Part shown: positions 1 through 14,098 of the stretch, piece after piece
How positions within the stretch are numbered: position 1 is the first letter of the stretch
Layout: every line of letters starts with the position of its first letter
Program-made: the position numbers and the translations under genes
Notes under the pieces: model-generated
What the model was told of the DNA's origin: nothing
What the model saw: only the letters and a program-made list of their open reading frames with translations
Databases searched by the model: none
From: Rhopalosiphum padi
Taxonomy: Eukaryota > Arthropoda > Insecta > Hemiptera > Aphididae
Length of the DNA stretch: 64,000 nt
Assembly: GCF_020882245.1 (NCBI RefSeq)
Contig: NW_026869996.1
Span: 7,552,969-7,616,968, forward strand
Reading direction: 5' to 3'

Positions 1-1818
1 TTGTGTAAAATTGTCCAAAATTCCATGTAATTTATGTAAAAATATCAAAAAATTGAAGTAAATTCTGTAGAATTGGTCGAGATCCCATGATAATTATGAA
101 GAGTTGACAAAAATCCATGTATTATCTGTAAAAATTGCAAAAACCTCATGTAATTCGTGAAGAATTGTCCAAAAATCCATGTATTTTATTTAAAAATCCA
201 TAAATTCATGTAAATTATGTAAGTATGGTCAAAAATCCATGTAATTTGAGTAAAAATGGCCTATTATCCATGAAATTTGTGTAGAATTGTCCAAAACTCC
301 ATGCATTTTATGTAAAATTGGCCAAAAATTGAAGTAAAATATATAGAATTGGTCGAAATCCCATGAAAATTGTAAAGAGTTGACAAAAATCCATGTATTA
401 TGTGTAAAAATGGTCAAAAATCCATGTATTATCTGTAAAAAAGGCAAAAACCCCATGTAATTCGTGAAGAATTGTCCAAAATTCCATGTATTTTATATAA
501 AAATGGCCAAAAATTGAAGTAAATTATGTAGAATTGGTCGAAATCCCATGAAAATTGTGAAGAGTTGACAAAAATCCATATATTATCTGTAAAAATGGTC
601 AAAATTCGTTGTATTATCTGTAAAAATGGCCAAAATTCATGTGTTATCTGTAAAAATTGCCATAATCCAAGTATTTTATGTAAAAATGGCCAAAAATTCA
701 TATAAATTCTGTAATAATGGTCAAAAATCCATGTAATTTTTGTAAAAATGGCCAAAAATCCATGTAATTTGTGTAAAATTGTCCAAAATTCCATGTATTT
801 TATATAAAAATGGCCAAAAATTGAAGTAAATTATGTAGAATTGGTCGAAATCCCATGAAAATTGTGAAGAGTTGACAAAAATCCATATATTTTATGTATA
901 AATGGCCAAAAATCGATGAAATTTGTGTAGAATTGTTCAAAATTCCATGTATTTTATATAAAAATGGCCAAAAATCAATGAAATTTGTGTAGAATTGTTC
1001 AAAATTCCATGTATTTTATATTAAAATGGCCAAAAATTGAAGTATATTATGTAGAATTGGTCGAAATCCCATGAAAATTGTGAAGAGTTGACAAAAATCC
1101 ATATATTTTCTGTAAAAATGGTCAAAATTCGTTGTATTATCTGTAAAAATGGCCAAAATTCATGTGTTATCTGTAAAAATTGCCAAAATCCAAGTATTTT
1201 ATGTAAAAATGGCCAAAAATTCATATAAATTCTGTAATAATGGTCAAAAATCCATGTAATTTTTGTAAAAATGGCCAAAAATCCATGTAATTTGTGTAGA
1301 ATTGTTCAAAATTCCATGTATTTTATATAAAAATGGCCAAAAATTGAAGTAAATTATGTAGAATTGGTCGATATCCCATGAAAATTGTGTAGGATTGTCC
1401 AATAATCCATATATTTTATGTAAAAATGACCAAAAATCCATGTAATTTGTGTAGAAATGTCCATATATCCATGAAAATTATGTAATAATGGCCAAAAATC
1501 CATGAAATTTGTGTAAAAATGGCCAAAAATTCATATAAATTCTGTAATAATGGTCAAAAATCCATGTAATTTTTGTAAAAATGGCCAAAAATCCATGTAA
1601 TTTGTGTAGAATTGTTCAAAATTCCATGTATTTTATATAAAAATGGCCAAAAATTGAAGTAAATTATGTAGAATTGGTCGATATCCCATGAAAATTGTGT
1701 AGGATTGTCCAATAATCCATATATTTTATGTAAAAATGACCAAAAATCCATGTAATTTGTGTAGAAATGTCCATATATCCATGAAAATTATGTAATAATG
1801 GCCAAAAATCCATGAAAT
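1..1818. repeat. Satellite higher-order unit A1 (1,818 bp)
   Basis: Base 1 aligns with base 1819, and the two units run in parallel. This unit is 310 bp longer than the next because one block of ten monomers (about 1244-1553) occurs twice in a row (again at 1554-1863), while unit A2 has it once (around 3062). The left edge is set by the window. Confidence 0.8.
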
Positions 1819-3326
1819 TTGTGTAAAATTGTCCAAAATTCCATGTAATTTATGTAAAAATATCAAAAAATTGAAGTAAATTCTGTAGAATTGGTCGAAA
1901 TCCCATGATAATTATGAAGAGTTGACAAAAATCCATGTATTATCTGTAAAAATTGCAAAAACCTCATGTAATTCGTGAAGAATTGTCCAAAAATCCATGT
2001 ATTTTATTTAAAAATCCATAAATTCATGTAAATTATGTAAGTATGGTCAAAAATCCATGTAATTTGAGTAAAAATGGCCTATTATCCATGAAATTTGTGT
2101 AGAATTGTCCAAAACTCCATGCATTTTATGTAAAATTGGCCAAAAATTGAAGTAAAATATATAGAATTGGTCGAAATCCCATGAAAATTGTGAAGAGTTG
2201 ACAAAAATCCATGTATTATGTGTAAAAATGGTCAAAAATCCATGTATTATCTGTAAAAAAGGCAAAAACCCCATGTAATTCGTGAAGAATTGTCCAAAAT
2301 TCCATGTATTTTATATAAAAATGGCCAAAAATTGAAGTAAATTATGTAGAATTGGTCGAAATCCCATGAAAATTGTGAAGAGTTGACAAAAATCCATATA
2401 TTATCTGTAAAAATGGTCAAAATTCGTTGTATTATCTGTAAAAATGGCCAAAATTCATGTGTTATCTGTAAAAATTGCCATAATCCAAGTATTTTATGTA
2501 AAAATGGCCAAAAATTCATAAAAATTCTGTAATAATGGTCAAAAATCCATGTAATTTTTGTAAAAATGGCCAAAAATCCATGTAATTTGTGTAGAATTGT
2601 TCAAAATTCCATGTATTTTATATAAAAATGGCCAAAAATTGAAGTAAATTATGTAGAATTGGTCGAAATCCCATGAAAATTGTGAAGAGTTGACAAAAAT
2701 CCATATATTATCTGTAAAAATGGCCAAAAATCGATGAAATTTGTGTAGAATTGTTCAAAATTCCATGTATTTTATATAAAAATGGCCAAAAATCAATGAA
2801 ATTTGTGTAGAATTGTTCAAAATTCCATGTATTTTATATTAAAATGGCCAAAAATTGAAGTATATTATGTAGAATTGGTCGAAATCCCATGAAAATTGTG
2901 AAGAGTTGACAAAAATCCATATATTTTCTGTAAAAATGGTCAAAATTCGTTGTATTATCTGTAAAAATGGCCAAAATTCATGTGTTATCTGTAAAAATTG
3001 CCAAAATCCAAGTATTTTATGTAAAAATGGCCAAAAATTCATATAAATTCTGTAATAATGGTCAAAAATCCATGTAATTTTTGTAAAAATGGCCAAAAAT
3101 CCATGTAATTTGTGTAGAATTGTTCAAAATTCCATGTATTTTATATAAAAATGGCCAAAAATTGAAGTAAATTATGTAGAATTGGTCGATATCCCATGAA
3201 AATTGTGTAGGATTGTCCAATAATCCATATATTTTATGTAAAAATGACCAAAAATCCATGTAATTTGTGTAGAAATGTCCATATATCCATGAAAATTATG
3301 TAATAATGGCCAAAAATCCATGAAAT
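1819..3326. repeat. Satellite higher-order unit A2 (1,508 bp)
   Basis: Matches A1 with the 310-bp internal duplication removed, and matches the start of A3 at an offset of 1,508 bp. Unit-specific monomer variants, such as the CCTCATGTAATTCG block and the 25-bp-class monomer TTTAAAAATCCATAAATTC, occur once per unit and mark the phase. Confidence 0.8.
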
Positions 3327-5717
3327 TTGTGTAAAATTGTCCAAAATTCCATGTAATTTATGTAAAAATATCAAAAAATTGAAGTAAATTCTGTAGAATT
3401 GGTCGAAATCCCATGATAATTATGAAGAGTTGACAAAAATCCATGTATTATCTGTAAAAATTGCAAAAACCTCATGTAATTCGTGAAGAATTGTCCAAAA
3501 ATCCATGTATTTTATTTAAAAATCCATAAATTCATGTAAATTATGTAAGTATGGTCAAAAATCCATGTAATTTGAGTAAAAATGGCCTATTATCCATGAA
3601 ATTTGTGTAGAATTGTCCAAAACTCCATGCATTTTATGTAAAATTGGCCAAAAATTGAAGTAAAATATATAGAATTGGTCGAAATCCCATGAAAATTGTG
3701 AAGAGTTGACAAAAATCCATGTATTATGTGTAAAAATGGTCAAAAATCCATGTATTATCTGTAAAAAAGGCAAAAACCCCATGTAATTCGTGAAGAATTG
3801 TCCAAAATTCCATGTATTTTATATAAAAATGGCCAAAAATTGAAGTAAATTATGTAGAATTGGTCGAAATCCCATGAAAATTGTGAAGAGTTGACAAAAA
3901 TCCATATATTATCTGTAAAAATGGTCAAAATTCGTTGTATTATCTGTAAAAATGGCCAAAATTCATGTGTTATCTGTAAAAATTGCCATAATCCAAGTAT
4001 TTTATGTAAAAATGGCCAAAAATTCATAAAAATTCTGTAATAATGGTCAAAAATCCATGTAATTTTTGTAAAAATGGCCAAAAATCCATGTAATTTGTGT
4101 AGAATTGTTCAAAATTCCATGTATTTTATATAAAAATGGCCAAAAATTGAAGTAAATTATGTAGAATTGGTCGAAATCCCATGAAAATTGTGAAGAGTTG
4201 ACAAAAATCCATATATTATCTGTAAAAATGGTCAAAATTCGTTGTATTATCTGTAAAAATGGCCAAAATTCATGTGTTATCTGTAAAAATTGCCATAATC
4301 CAAGTATTTTATGTAAAAATGGCCAAAAATTCATATAAATTCTGTAATAATGGTCAAAAATCCATGTAATTTTTGTAAAAATGGCCAAAAATCCATGTAA
4401 TTTGTGTAGAATTGTTCAAAATTCCATGTATTTTATATAAAAATGGCCAAAAATTGAAGTAAATTATGTAGAATTGGTCGAAATCCCATGAAAATTGTGT
4501 AGGATTGTCCAATAATCCATATATTATCTGTAAAAATGGTCAAAATTCGTTGTATTATCTGTAAAAATGGCCAAAATTCATGTGTTATCTGTAAAAATTG
4601 CCATAATCCAAGTATTTTATGTAAAAATGGCCAAAAATTCATATAAATTCTGTAATAATGGTCAAAAATCCATGTAATTTTTGTAAAAATGGCCAAAAAT
4701 CCATGTAATTTGTGTAGAATTGTTCAAAATTCCATGTATTTTATATAAAAATGGCCAAAAATTGAAGTAAATTATGTAGAATTGGTCGAAATCCCATGAA
4801 AAGTGTGTAGGATTGTCCAATAATCCATATATTTTATGTAAAAATGACCAAAAATCCATATAAATTCTGTAATAATGGTCAAAAATCCATGTAATTTTTG
4901 TAAAAATGGCCAAAAATCCATGTAATTTGTGTAGAATTGACAAAAATCCATGTATTTTATGTAAAAATGGCCAAAAATCAATGAAATTTGTGTAAAATTG
5001 TCCAAAATTCCATGTATTTTATATAAAAATGGCCAAAAATTGAAGTAAATTATGTAGAATTGGTCGAAATCCCATGAAAATTGTGAAGAGTTGACAAAAA
5101 TCCATATATTTTATGTATAAATGGCCAAAAATCGATGAAATTTGTGTAGAATTGTTCAAAATTCCATGTATTTTATATAAAAATGGCCAAAAATCAATGA
5201 AATTTGTGTAGAATTGTTCAAAATTCCATGTATTTTATATTAAAATGGCCAAAAATTGAAGTATATTATGTAGAATTGGTCGAAATCCCATGAAAATTGT
5301 GAAGAGTTGACAAAAATCCATATATTTTCTGTAAAAATGGTCAAAATTCGTTGTATTATCTGTAAAAATGGCCAAAATTCATGTGTTATCTGTAAAAATT
5401 GCCAAAATCCAAGTATTTTATGTAAAAATGGCCAAAAATTCATATAAATTCTGTAATAATGGTCAAAAATCCATGTAATTTTTGTAAAAATGGCCAAAAA
5501 TCCATGTAATTTGTGTAGAATTGTTCAAAATTCCATGTATTTTATATAAAAATGGCCAAAAATTGAAGTAAATTATGTAGAATTGGTCGATATCCCATGA
5601 AAATTGTGTAGGATTGTCCAATAATCCATATATTTTATGTAAAAATGACCAAAAATCCATGTAATTTGTGTAGAAATGTCCATATATCCATGAAAATTAT
5701 GTAATAATGGCCAAAAA
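3327..5717. repeat. Satellite unit A3, extended by extra 307-bp blocks
   Basis: Begins like A1 and A2. It carries additional copies of the ten-monomer 307-bp block before returning to the A-type ending, so the equivalent landmark recurs 2,216 bp later instead of 1,508 bp. The right edge is a junction near 5718, where the sequence jumps into the middle of another A unit. Confidence 0.7.
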
Positions 5718-7515
5718 TCCATGTATTTTATTTAAAAATCCATAAATTCATGTAAATTATGTAAGTATGGTCAAAAATCCATGTAATTTGAGTAAAAATG
5801 GCCTATTATCCATGAAATTTGTGTAGAATTGTCCAAAACTCCATGCATTTTATGTAAAATTGGCCAAAAATTGAAGTAAAATATATAGAATTGGTCGAAA
5901 TCCCATGAAAATTGTGAAGAGTTGACAAAAATCCATGTATTATGTGTAAAAATGGTCAAAAATCCATGTATTATCTGTAAAAAAGGCAAAAACCCCATGT
6001 AATTCGTGAAGAATTGTCCAAAATTCCATGTATTTTATATAAAAATGGCCAAAAATTGAAGTAAATTATGTAGAATTGGTCGAAATCCCATGAAAATTGT
6101 GAAGAGTTGACAAAAATCCATATATTATCTGTAAAAATGGTCAAAATTCGTTGTATTATCTGTAAAAATGGCCAAAATTCATGTGTTATCTGTAAAAATT
6201 GCCATAATCCAAGTATTTTATGTAAAAATGGCCAAAAATTCATATAAATTCTGTAATAATGGTCAAAAATCCATGTAATTTTTGTAAAAATGGCCAAAAA
6301 TCCATGTAATTTGTGTAGAATTGTTCAAAATTCCATGTATTTTATATAAAAATGGCCAAAAATTGAAGTAAATTATGTAGAATTGGTCGAAATCCCATGA
6401 AAATTGTGAAGAGTTGACAAAAATCCATATATTATCTGTAAAAATGGTCAAAATTCGTTGTATTATCTGTAAAAATGGCCAAAATTCATGTGTTATCTGT
6501 AAAAATTGCCATAATCCAAGTATTTTATGTAAAAATGGCCAAAAATTCATATAAATTCTGTAATAATGGTCAAAAATCCATGTAATTTTTGTAAAAATGG
6601 CCAAAAATCCATGTAATTTGTGTAGAATTGTTCAAAATTCCATGTATTTTATATAAAAATGGCCAAAAATTGAAGTAAATTATGTAGAATTGGTCGAAAT
6701 CCCATGAAAATTGTGTAGGATTGTCCAATAATCCATATATTATCTGTAAAAATGGTCAAAATTCGTTGTATTATCTGTAAAAATGGCCAAAATTCATGTG
6801 TTATCTGTAAAAATTGCCATAATCCAAGTATTTTATGTAAAAATGGCCAAAAATTCATATAAATTCTGTAATAATGGTCAAAAATCCATGTAATTTTTGT
6901 AAAAATGGCCAAAAATCCATGTAATTTGTGTAGAATTGTTCAAAATTCCATGTATTTTATATAAAAATGGCCAAAAATTGAAGTAAATTATGTAGAATTG
7001 GTCGAAATCCCATGAAAAGTGTGTAGGATTGTCCAATAATCCATATATTTTATGTAAAAATGACCAAAAATCCATATAAATTCTGTAATAATGGTCAAAA
7101 ATCCATGTAATTTTTGTAAAAATGGCCAAAAATCCATGTAATTTGTGTAGAATTGACAAAAATCCATGTATTTTATGTAAAAAATGGCCAAAAATCAATG
7201 AAATTTGTGTAAAATTGTCCAAAATTCCATGTATTTTATATAAAAATGGCCAAAAATTGAAGTAAATTATGTAGAATTGGTCGAAATCCCATGAAAATTG
7301 TGAAGAGTTGACAAAAATCCATATATTTTATGTATAAATGGCCAAAAATCGATGAAATTTGTGTAGAATTGTTCAAAATTCCATGTATTTTATATAAAAA
7401 TGGCCAAAAATCAATGAAATTTGTGTAGAATTGTTCAAAATTCCATGTACTTTATATAAAAATGGCCAAAAATTGAAGTAAATTATGTAGAATTGGTCGA
7501 AATCCCATGAAAATT
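5718..7515. repeat. Satellite unit A4, 5' truncated
   Basis: Aligns with A1 from about its position 176, so the first ~175 bp of the unit are missing at the junction near 5718. From there it parallels A3 at an offset of 2,216 bp (for example the block at 4433 recurs at 6649). A six-A run at 7179-7184 replaces the five As seen at the equivalent place in A3. Confidence 0.65.
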
Positions 7516-10500
7516 GTGAAGAGTTGACAAAAATCCATATATTTTATGTAAAAATGGCCAAAAATCAATGAAATTTGTGTAGAATTGTTCAAAATTCCAT
7601 GTATTTTATATAAAAATGGCCTAAAATCAATGAAATTTGTGTAGAATTGTTCAAAATTCCATGTATTTTATATAAAAATGGCCAAAAATTGAAGTAAATT
7701 ATGTAGAATTGGTCGAAATCCCATGAAAATTGTGAAGAGTTGACAAAAATCCATATATTATCTGTAAAAAATGGTCAAAATTCGTTGTATTATCTGTAAA
7801 AATGGCCAAAATTCATGTGTTATCTGTAAAAATTGCCATAATCCAAGTATTTTATGTAAAAATGGCCAAAAATTCATATAAATTCTGTAATAATGGTCAA
7901 AAATCCATGTAATTTTTGTAAAAATGGCCAAAAATCCATGTAATTTGTGTAGAATTGTTCAAAATTCCATGTATTTTATATAAAAATGGCCAAAAATTGA
8001 AGTAAATTATGTAGAATTGGTCGAAATCCCATGAAAATTGTGTAGGATTGTCCAATAATCCATATATTTTATGTAAAAATTACCAAAAATCCATGTAATT
8101 TGTGTAGAAGTGTCCATATATCCATGTATTTTATATAAAAATGGCAATAATTCATGTAAATTATGTAATTATGGTCGAAAATCCATGTAATTTGAGTAAA
8201 AATGGCCAATTATCCATGAAATTTGAGTAGAATTGTCCAAAACTCCATGCATTTATGTAAAAATGGCCAAAAATTGAAGTAAAATATGTAGAATTGGTCG
8301 AAATCCCATGAAAATTGTGTAGGATTGTCCATAAATCCATGTAATTTATGTAAAAATGTCAAAAAATCGAAGTAAATTATGTAGAATTGGTCGAAATCCC
8401 ATGAAAATTGTGAAGAGTTGACAAAAATCCATGTACTTATATTATCTGTAAAAATGGTCAAAAATCCATGTATTATCTGTAAAAATGGCAAAAACCCCAT
8501 GTAATTCGTGAAGAATTGTCCAAAAATCCATGTATTTTATTTAAAAATGTCAAAAAATTGAAGTAAATTATATAAAATTGGTCGAATTCCCATGAAAATT
8601 GTGAAGAGTTGACAAAAATCCATGTATTATGTGTAAAAATGGTCAAAAATCCATGTATTATCTGTAAAAAAGGCAAAAACCCCATGTAATTCGTGAAGAA
8701 TTGTTCAAAAATCCATGTATTTTATTTAAAAATGGCCATAAATTCATGTAAATTATGTAATTATGGTCAGAAATCCATGTAATTTGAGTAAAAATGGCCA
8801 ATTATCCATGAAATTTGTGTAGAATTGTCCAAAACTCCATGCATTTTATGTAAAAATGGCCAAAAATTGAAGTAAAATATGTAGAATTGGTCGAAATCCC
8901 ATGAAAATTGTGTAGGATTGTCCATAAATCCATGTAATTTATGTAAAAATGTCAAAAAATCGAAGTAAATTATGTAGAATTGGTCGAAATCCCATGAAAA
9001 TTGTGTAGGATTGTCCAAAACTCCATGTATTTTATTTAAAAATGGCCAATAATCCATGAAATTTGTGTAAAATTGTCCAAAATTCCTTGTAATTTATGTA
9101 AAAATGTCAAAAAATTGAAGTAAATTATGTAGAATTGGTCGAAATCCCATGAAAATTGTGTAGGATTGTCCAATAATCCATATATTTTATGTAAAAATGA
9201 CCAAAAATCCATGTAATTTGTGTAGAAATGTCCAAAACTCCTTGCATTTTATGTAAAAATGGCCAAAAATTGAAGTAAAATATGTAGAATTGGTCGAAAT
9301 CCCATGAAAATTGTGTAGGATTGTCCAAAACTCCATGCATTTTATGTAAAATTGGCCAAAAATTGAAGTAAAATATATAGAATTGGTCGAAATCCCATGA
9401 AAATTGTGAAGAGTTGACAAAAATCCATATATTATCTGTAAAAATGGTCAAAATTCGTTGTATTATCTGTAAAAATGGCCAAAATTCATGTGTTATCTGT
9501 AAAAATTGCCATAATCCAAGTATTTTATGTAAAAATGGCCAAAAATTCATATAAATTCTGTAATAATGGTCAAAAATCCATGTAATTTTTGTAAAAATGG
9601 CCAAAAATCCATGTAATTTGTGTAGAATTGTTCAAAATTCCATGTATTTTATATAAAAATGGCCAAAAATTGAAGTAAATTATGTAGAATTGGTCGAAAT
9701 CCCATGAAAATTGTGTAGGATTGTCCAATAATCCATATATTATCTGTAAAAATGGTCAAAATTCGTTGTATTATCTGTAAAAATGGCCAAAATTCATGTG
9801 TTATCTGTAAAAATTGCCATAATCCAAGTATTTTATGTAAAAATGGCCAAAAATTCATATAAATTCTGTAATAATGGTCAAAAATCCATGTAATTTTTGT
9901 AAAAATGGCCAAAAATCCATGTAATTTGTGTAGAATTGTTCAAAATTCCATGTATTTTATATAAAAATGGCCAAAAATTGAAGTAAATTATGTAGAATTG
10001 GTCGAAATCCCATGAAAAGTGTGTAGGATTGTCCAATAATCCATATATTTTATGTAAAAATGACCAAAAATCCATATAAATTCTGTAATAATGGTCAAAA
10101 ATCCATGTAATTTTTGTAAAAATGGCCAAAAATCCATGTAATTTGTGTAGAATTGACAAAAATCCATGTATTTTATGTAAAAATGGCCAAAAATCAATGA
10201 AATTTGTGTAAAATTGTCCAAAATTCCATGTATTTTATATAAAAATGGCCAAAAATTGAAGTAAATTATGTAGAATTGGTCGAAATCCCATGAAAATTGT
10301 GAAGAGTTGACAAAAATCCATATATTTTATGTATAAATGGCCAAAAATCGATGAAATTTGTGTAGAATTGTTCAAAATTCCATGTATTTTATATAAAAAT
10401 GGCCAAAAATCAATGAAATTTGTGTAGAATTGTTCAAAATTCCATGTACTTTATATAAAAATGGCCAAAAATTGAAGTAAATTATGTAGAATTGGTCGAA

Positions 10501-13500
10501 ATCCCATGAAAATTGTGAAGAGTTGACAAAAATCCATATATTTTATGTAAAAATGGCCAAAAATCAATGAAATTTGTGTAGAATTGTTCAAAATTCCATG
10601 TATTTTATATAAAAATGGCCTAAAATCAATGAAATTTGTGTAGAATTGTTCAAAATTCCATGTATTTTATATAAAAATGGCCAAAAATTGAAGTAAATTA
10701 TGTAGAATTGGTCGAAATCCCATGAAAATTGTGTAGGATTGTCCAATAATCCATATATTATCTGTAAAAATGGTCAAAATTCGTTGTATTATCTGTAAAA
10801 ATGGCCAAAATTCATGTGTTATCTGTAAAAATTGCCATAATCCAAGTATTTTATGTAAAAATGGCCAAAAATTCATATAAATTCTGTAATAATGGTCAAA
10901 AATCCATGTAATTTTTGTAAAAATGGCCAAAAATCCATGTAATTTGTGTAGAATTGTTCAAAATTCCATGTATTTTATATAAAAATGGCCAAAAATTGAA
11001 GTAAATTATGTAGAATTGGTCGAAATCCCATGAAAAGTGTGTAGGATTGTCCAATAATCCATATATTTTATGTAAAAATGACCAAAAATCCATATAAATT
11101 CTGTAATAATGGTCAAAAATCCATGTAATTTTTGTAAAAATGGCCAAAAATCCATGTAATTTGTGTAGAATTGACAAAAATCCATGTATTTTATGTAAAA
11201 ATGGCCAAAAATCAATGAAATTTGTGTAAAATTGTCCAAAATTCCATGTATTTTATATAAAAATGGCCAAAAATTGAAGTAAATTATGTAGAATTGGTCG
11301 AAATCCCATGAAAATTGTGAAGAGTTGACAAAAATCCATATATTTTATGTATAAATGGCCAAAAATCGATGAAATTTGTGTAGAATTGTTCAAAATTCCA
11401 TGTATTTTATATAAAAATGGCCAAAAATCAATGAAATTTGTGTAGAATTGTTCAAAATTCCATGTACTTTATATAAAAATGGCCAAAAATTGAAGTAAAT
11501 TATGTAGAATTGGTCGAAATCCCATGAAAATTGTGAAGAGTTGACAAAAATCCATATATTTTATGTAAAAATGGCCAAAAATCAATGAAATTTGTGTAGA
11601 ATTGTTCAAAATTCCATGTATTTTATATAAAAATGGCCTAAAATCAATGAAATTTGTGTAGAATTGTTCAAAATTCCATGTATTTTATATAAAAATGGCC
11701 AAAAATTGAAGTAAATTATGTAGAATTGGTCGAAATCCCATGAAAATTGTGAAGAGTTGACAAAAATCCATATATTATCTGTAAAAATGGTCAAAATTCG
11801 TTGTATTATCTGTAAAAATGGCCAAAATTCATGTGTTATCTGTAAAAATTGCCATAATCCAAGTATTTTATGTAAAAATGGCCAAAAATTCATATAAATT
11901 CTGTAATAATGGTCAAAAATCCATGTAATTTTTGTAAAAATGGCCAAAAATCCATGTAATTTGTGTAGAATTGTTCAAAATTCCATGTATTTTATATAAA
12001 AATGGCCAAAAATTGAAGTAAATTATGTAGAATTGGTCGAAATCCCATGAAAATTGTGTAGGATTGTCCAATAATCCATATATTTTATGTAAAAATTACC
12101 AAAAATCCATGTAATTTGTGTAGAAGTGTCCATATATCCATGTATTTTATATAAAAATGGCAATAATTCATGTAAATTATGTAATTATGGTCGAAAATCC
12201 ATGTAATTTGAGTAAAAATGGCCAATTATCCATGAAATTTGAGTAGAATTGTCCAAAACTCCATGCATTTATGTAAAAATGGCCAAAAATTGAAGTAAAA
12301 TATGTAGAATTGGTCGAAATCCCATGAAAATTGTGTAGGATTGTCCATAAATCCATGTAATTTATGTAAAAATGTCAAAAAATCGAAGTAAATTATGTAG
12401 AATTGGTCGAAATCCCATGAAAATTGTGAAGAGTTGACAAAAATCCATGTACTTATATTATCTGTAAAAATGGTCAAAAATCCATGTATTATCTGTAAAA
12501 ATGGCAAAAACCCCATGTAATTCGTGAAGAATTGTCCAAAAATCCATGTATTTTATTTAAAAATGTCAAAAAATTGAAGTAAATTATGTAAAATTGGTCG
12601 AATTCCCATGAAAATTGTGAAGAGTTGACAAAAATCCATGTATTATGTGTAAAAATGGTCAAAAATCCATGTATTATCTGTAAAAAAGGCAAAAACCCCA
12701 TGTAATTCGTGAAGAATTGTTCAAAAATCCATGTATTTTATTTAAAAATGGCCATAAATTCATGTAAATTATGTAATTATGGTCAGAAATCCATGTAATT
12801 TGAGTAAAAATGGCCAATTATCCATGAAATTTGTGTAGAATTGTCCAAAACTCCATGCATTTTATGTAAAAATGGCCAAAAATTAAAGTAAAATATGTAG
12901 AATTGGTCGAAATCCCATGAAAATTGTGTAGGATTGTCCATAAATCCATGTAATTTATGTAAAAATGTCAAAAAATCGAAGTAAATTATGTAGAATTGGT
13001 CGAAATCCCATGAAAATTGTGTAGGATTGTCCAAAACTCCATGTATTTTATTTAAAAATGGCCAATAATCCATGAAATTTGTGTAAAATTGTCCAAAATT
13101 CCTTGTAATTTATGTAAAAATGTCAAAAAATTGAAGTAAATTATGTAGAATTGGTCGAAATCCCATGAAAATTGTGTAGGATTGTCCAATAATCCATATA
13201 TTTTATGTAAAAATTACCAAAAATCCATGTAATTTGTGTAGAAGTGTCCATATATTCATGTATTTTATATAAAAATGGCCATAAATTCATGTAAATTATG
13301 TAATTATGGTCGAAAATCCATGTAATTTGAGTAAAAATGGCCAATTATCCATGAAATTTGAGTAGAATTGTCCAAAACTCCATGCATTTATGTAAAAATG
13401 GCCAAAAATTGAAGTAAAATATGTAGAATTGGTCGAAATCCCATGAAAATTGTGTAGGATTGTCCATAAATCCATGTAATTTATGTAAAAATGTCAAAAA

Positions 13501-14098
13501 ATCGAAGTAAATTATGTAGAATTAGTCGAAATCCCATGAAAATTGTGTAGGATTGTCCAATAATCCATATATTTTATGTAAAAATGACCAAAAATCCATG
13601 TAATTTGTGTAGAAATGTCCAAAACTCCTTGCATTTTATGTAAAAATGGCCAAAAATTGAAGTAAAATATGTAGAATTGGTCGAAATCCCATGAAAATTG
13701 TGTAGGATTGTCCAAAACTCCATGCATTTTATGTAAAATTGGCCAAAAATTGAAGTAAAATATATAGAATTGGTCGAAATCCCATGAAAATTGTGAAGAG
13801 TTGACAAAAATCCATATATTATCTGTAAAAATGGTCAAAATTCGTTGTATTATCTGTAAAAATGGCCAAAATTCATGTGTTATCTGTAAAAATTGCCATA
13901 ATCCAAGTATTTTATGTAAAAATGGCCAAAAATTCATATAAATTCTGTAATAATGGTCAAAAATCCATGTAATTTTTGTAAAAATGGCCAAAAATCCATG
14001 TAATTTGTGTAGAATTGTTCAAAATTCCATGTATTTTATATAAAAATGGCCAAAAATTGAAATAAATTATGTAGAATTGGTCGAAATCCCATGAAAAT
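7516..14098. repeat. 6.58-kb satellite segment, copy 1
   Basis: The sequence here recurs at a constant offset of 6,583 bp. Landmarks at 8210, 9125, 9649, 10667, 11606 and 12226 recur at 14793, 15708, 16232, 17250, 18189 and 18809. Private variants agree with the pairing: TATATAAAATTGG near 8572 recurs near 15154, and TTAAAGTAAAATATG near 12883 recurs near 19466, while the intervening related blocks lack them. Inside, a 1,018-bp segment (from 9649) is itself repeated at 10667. Edges are approximate to some tens of bases. Confidence 0.85.
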
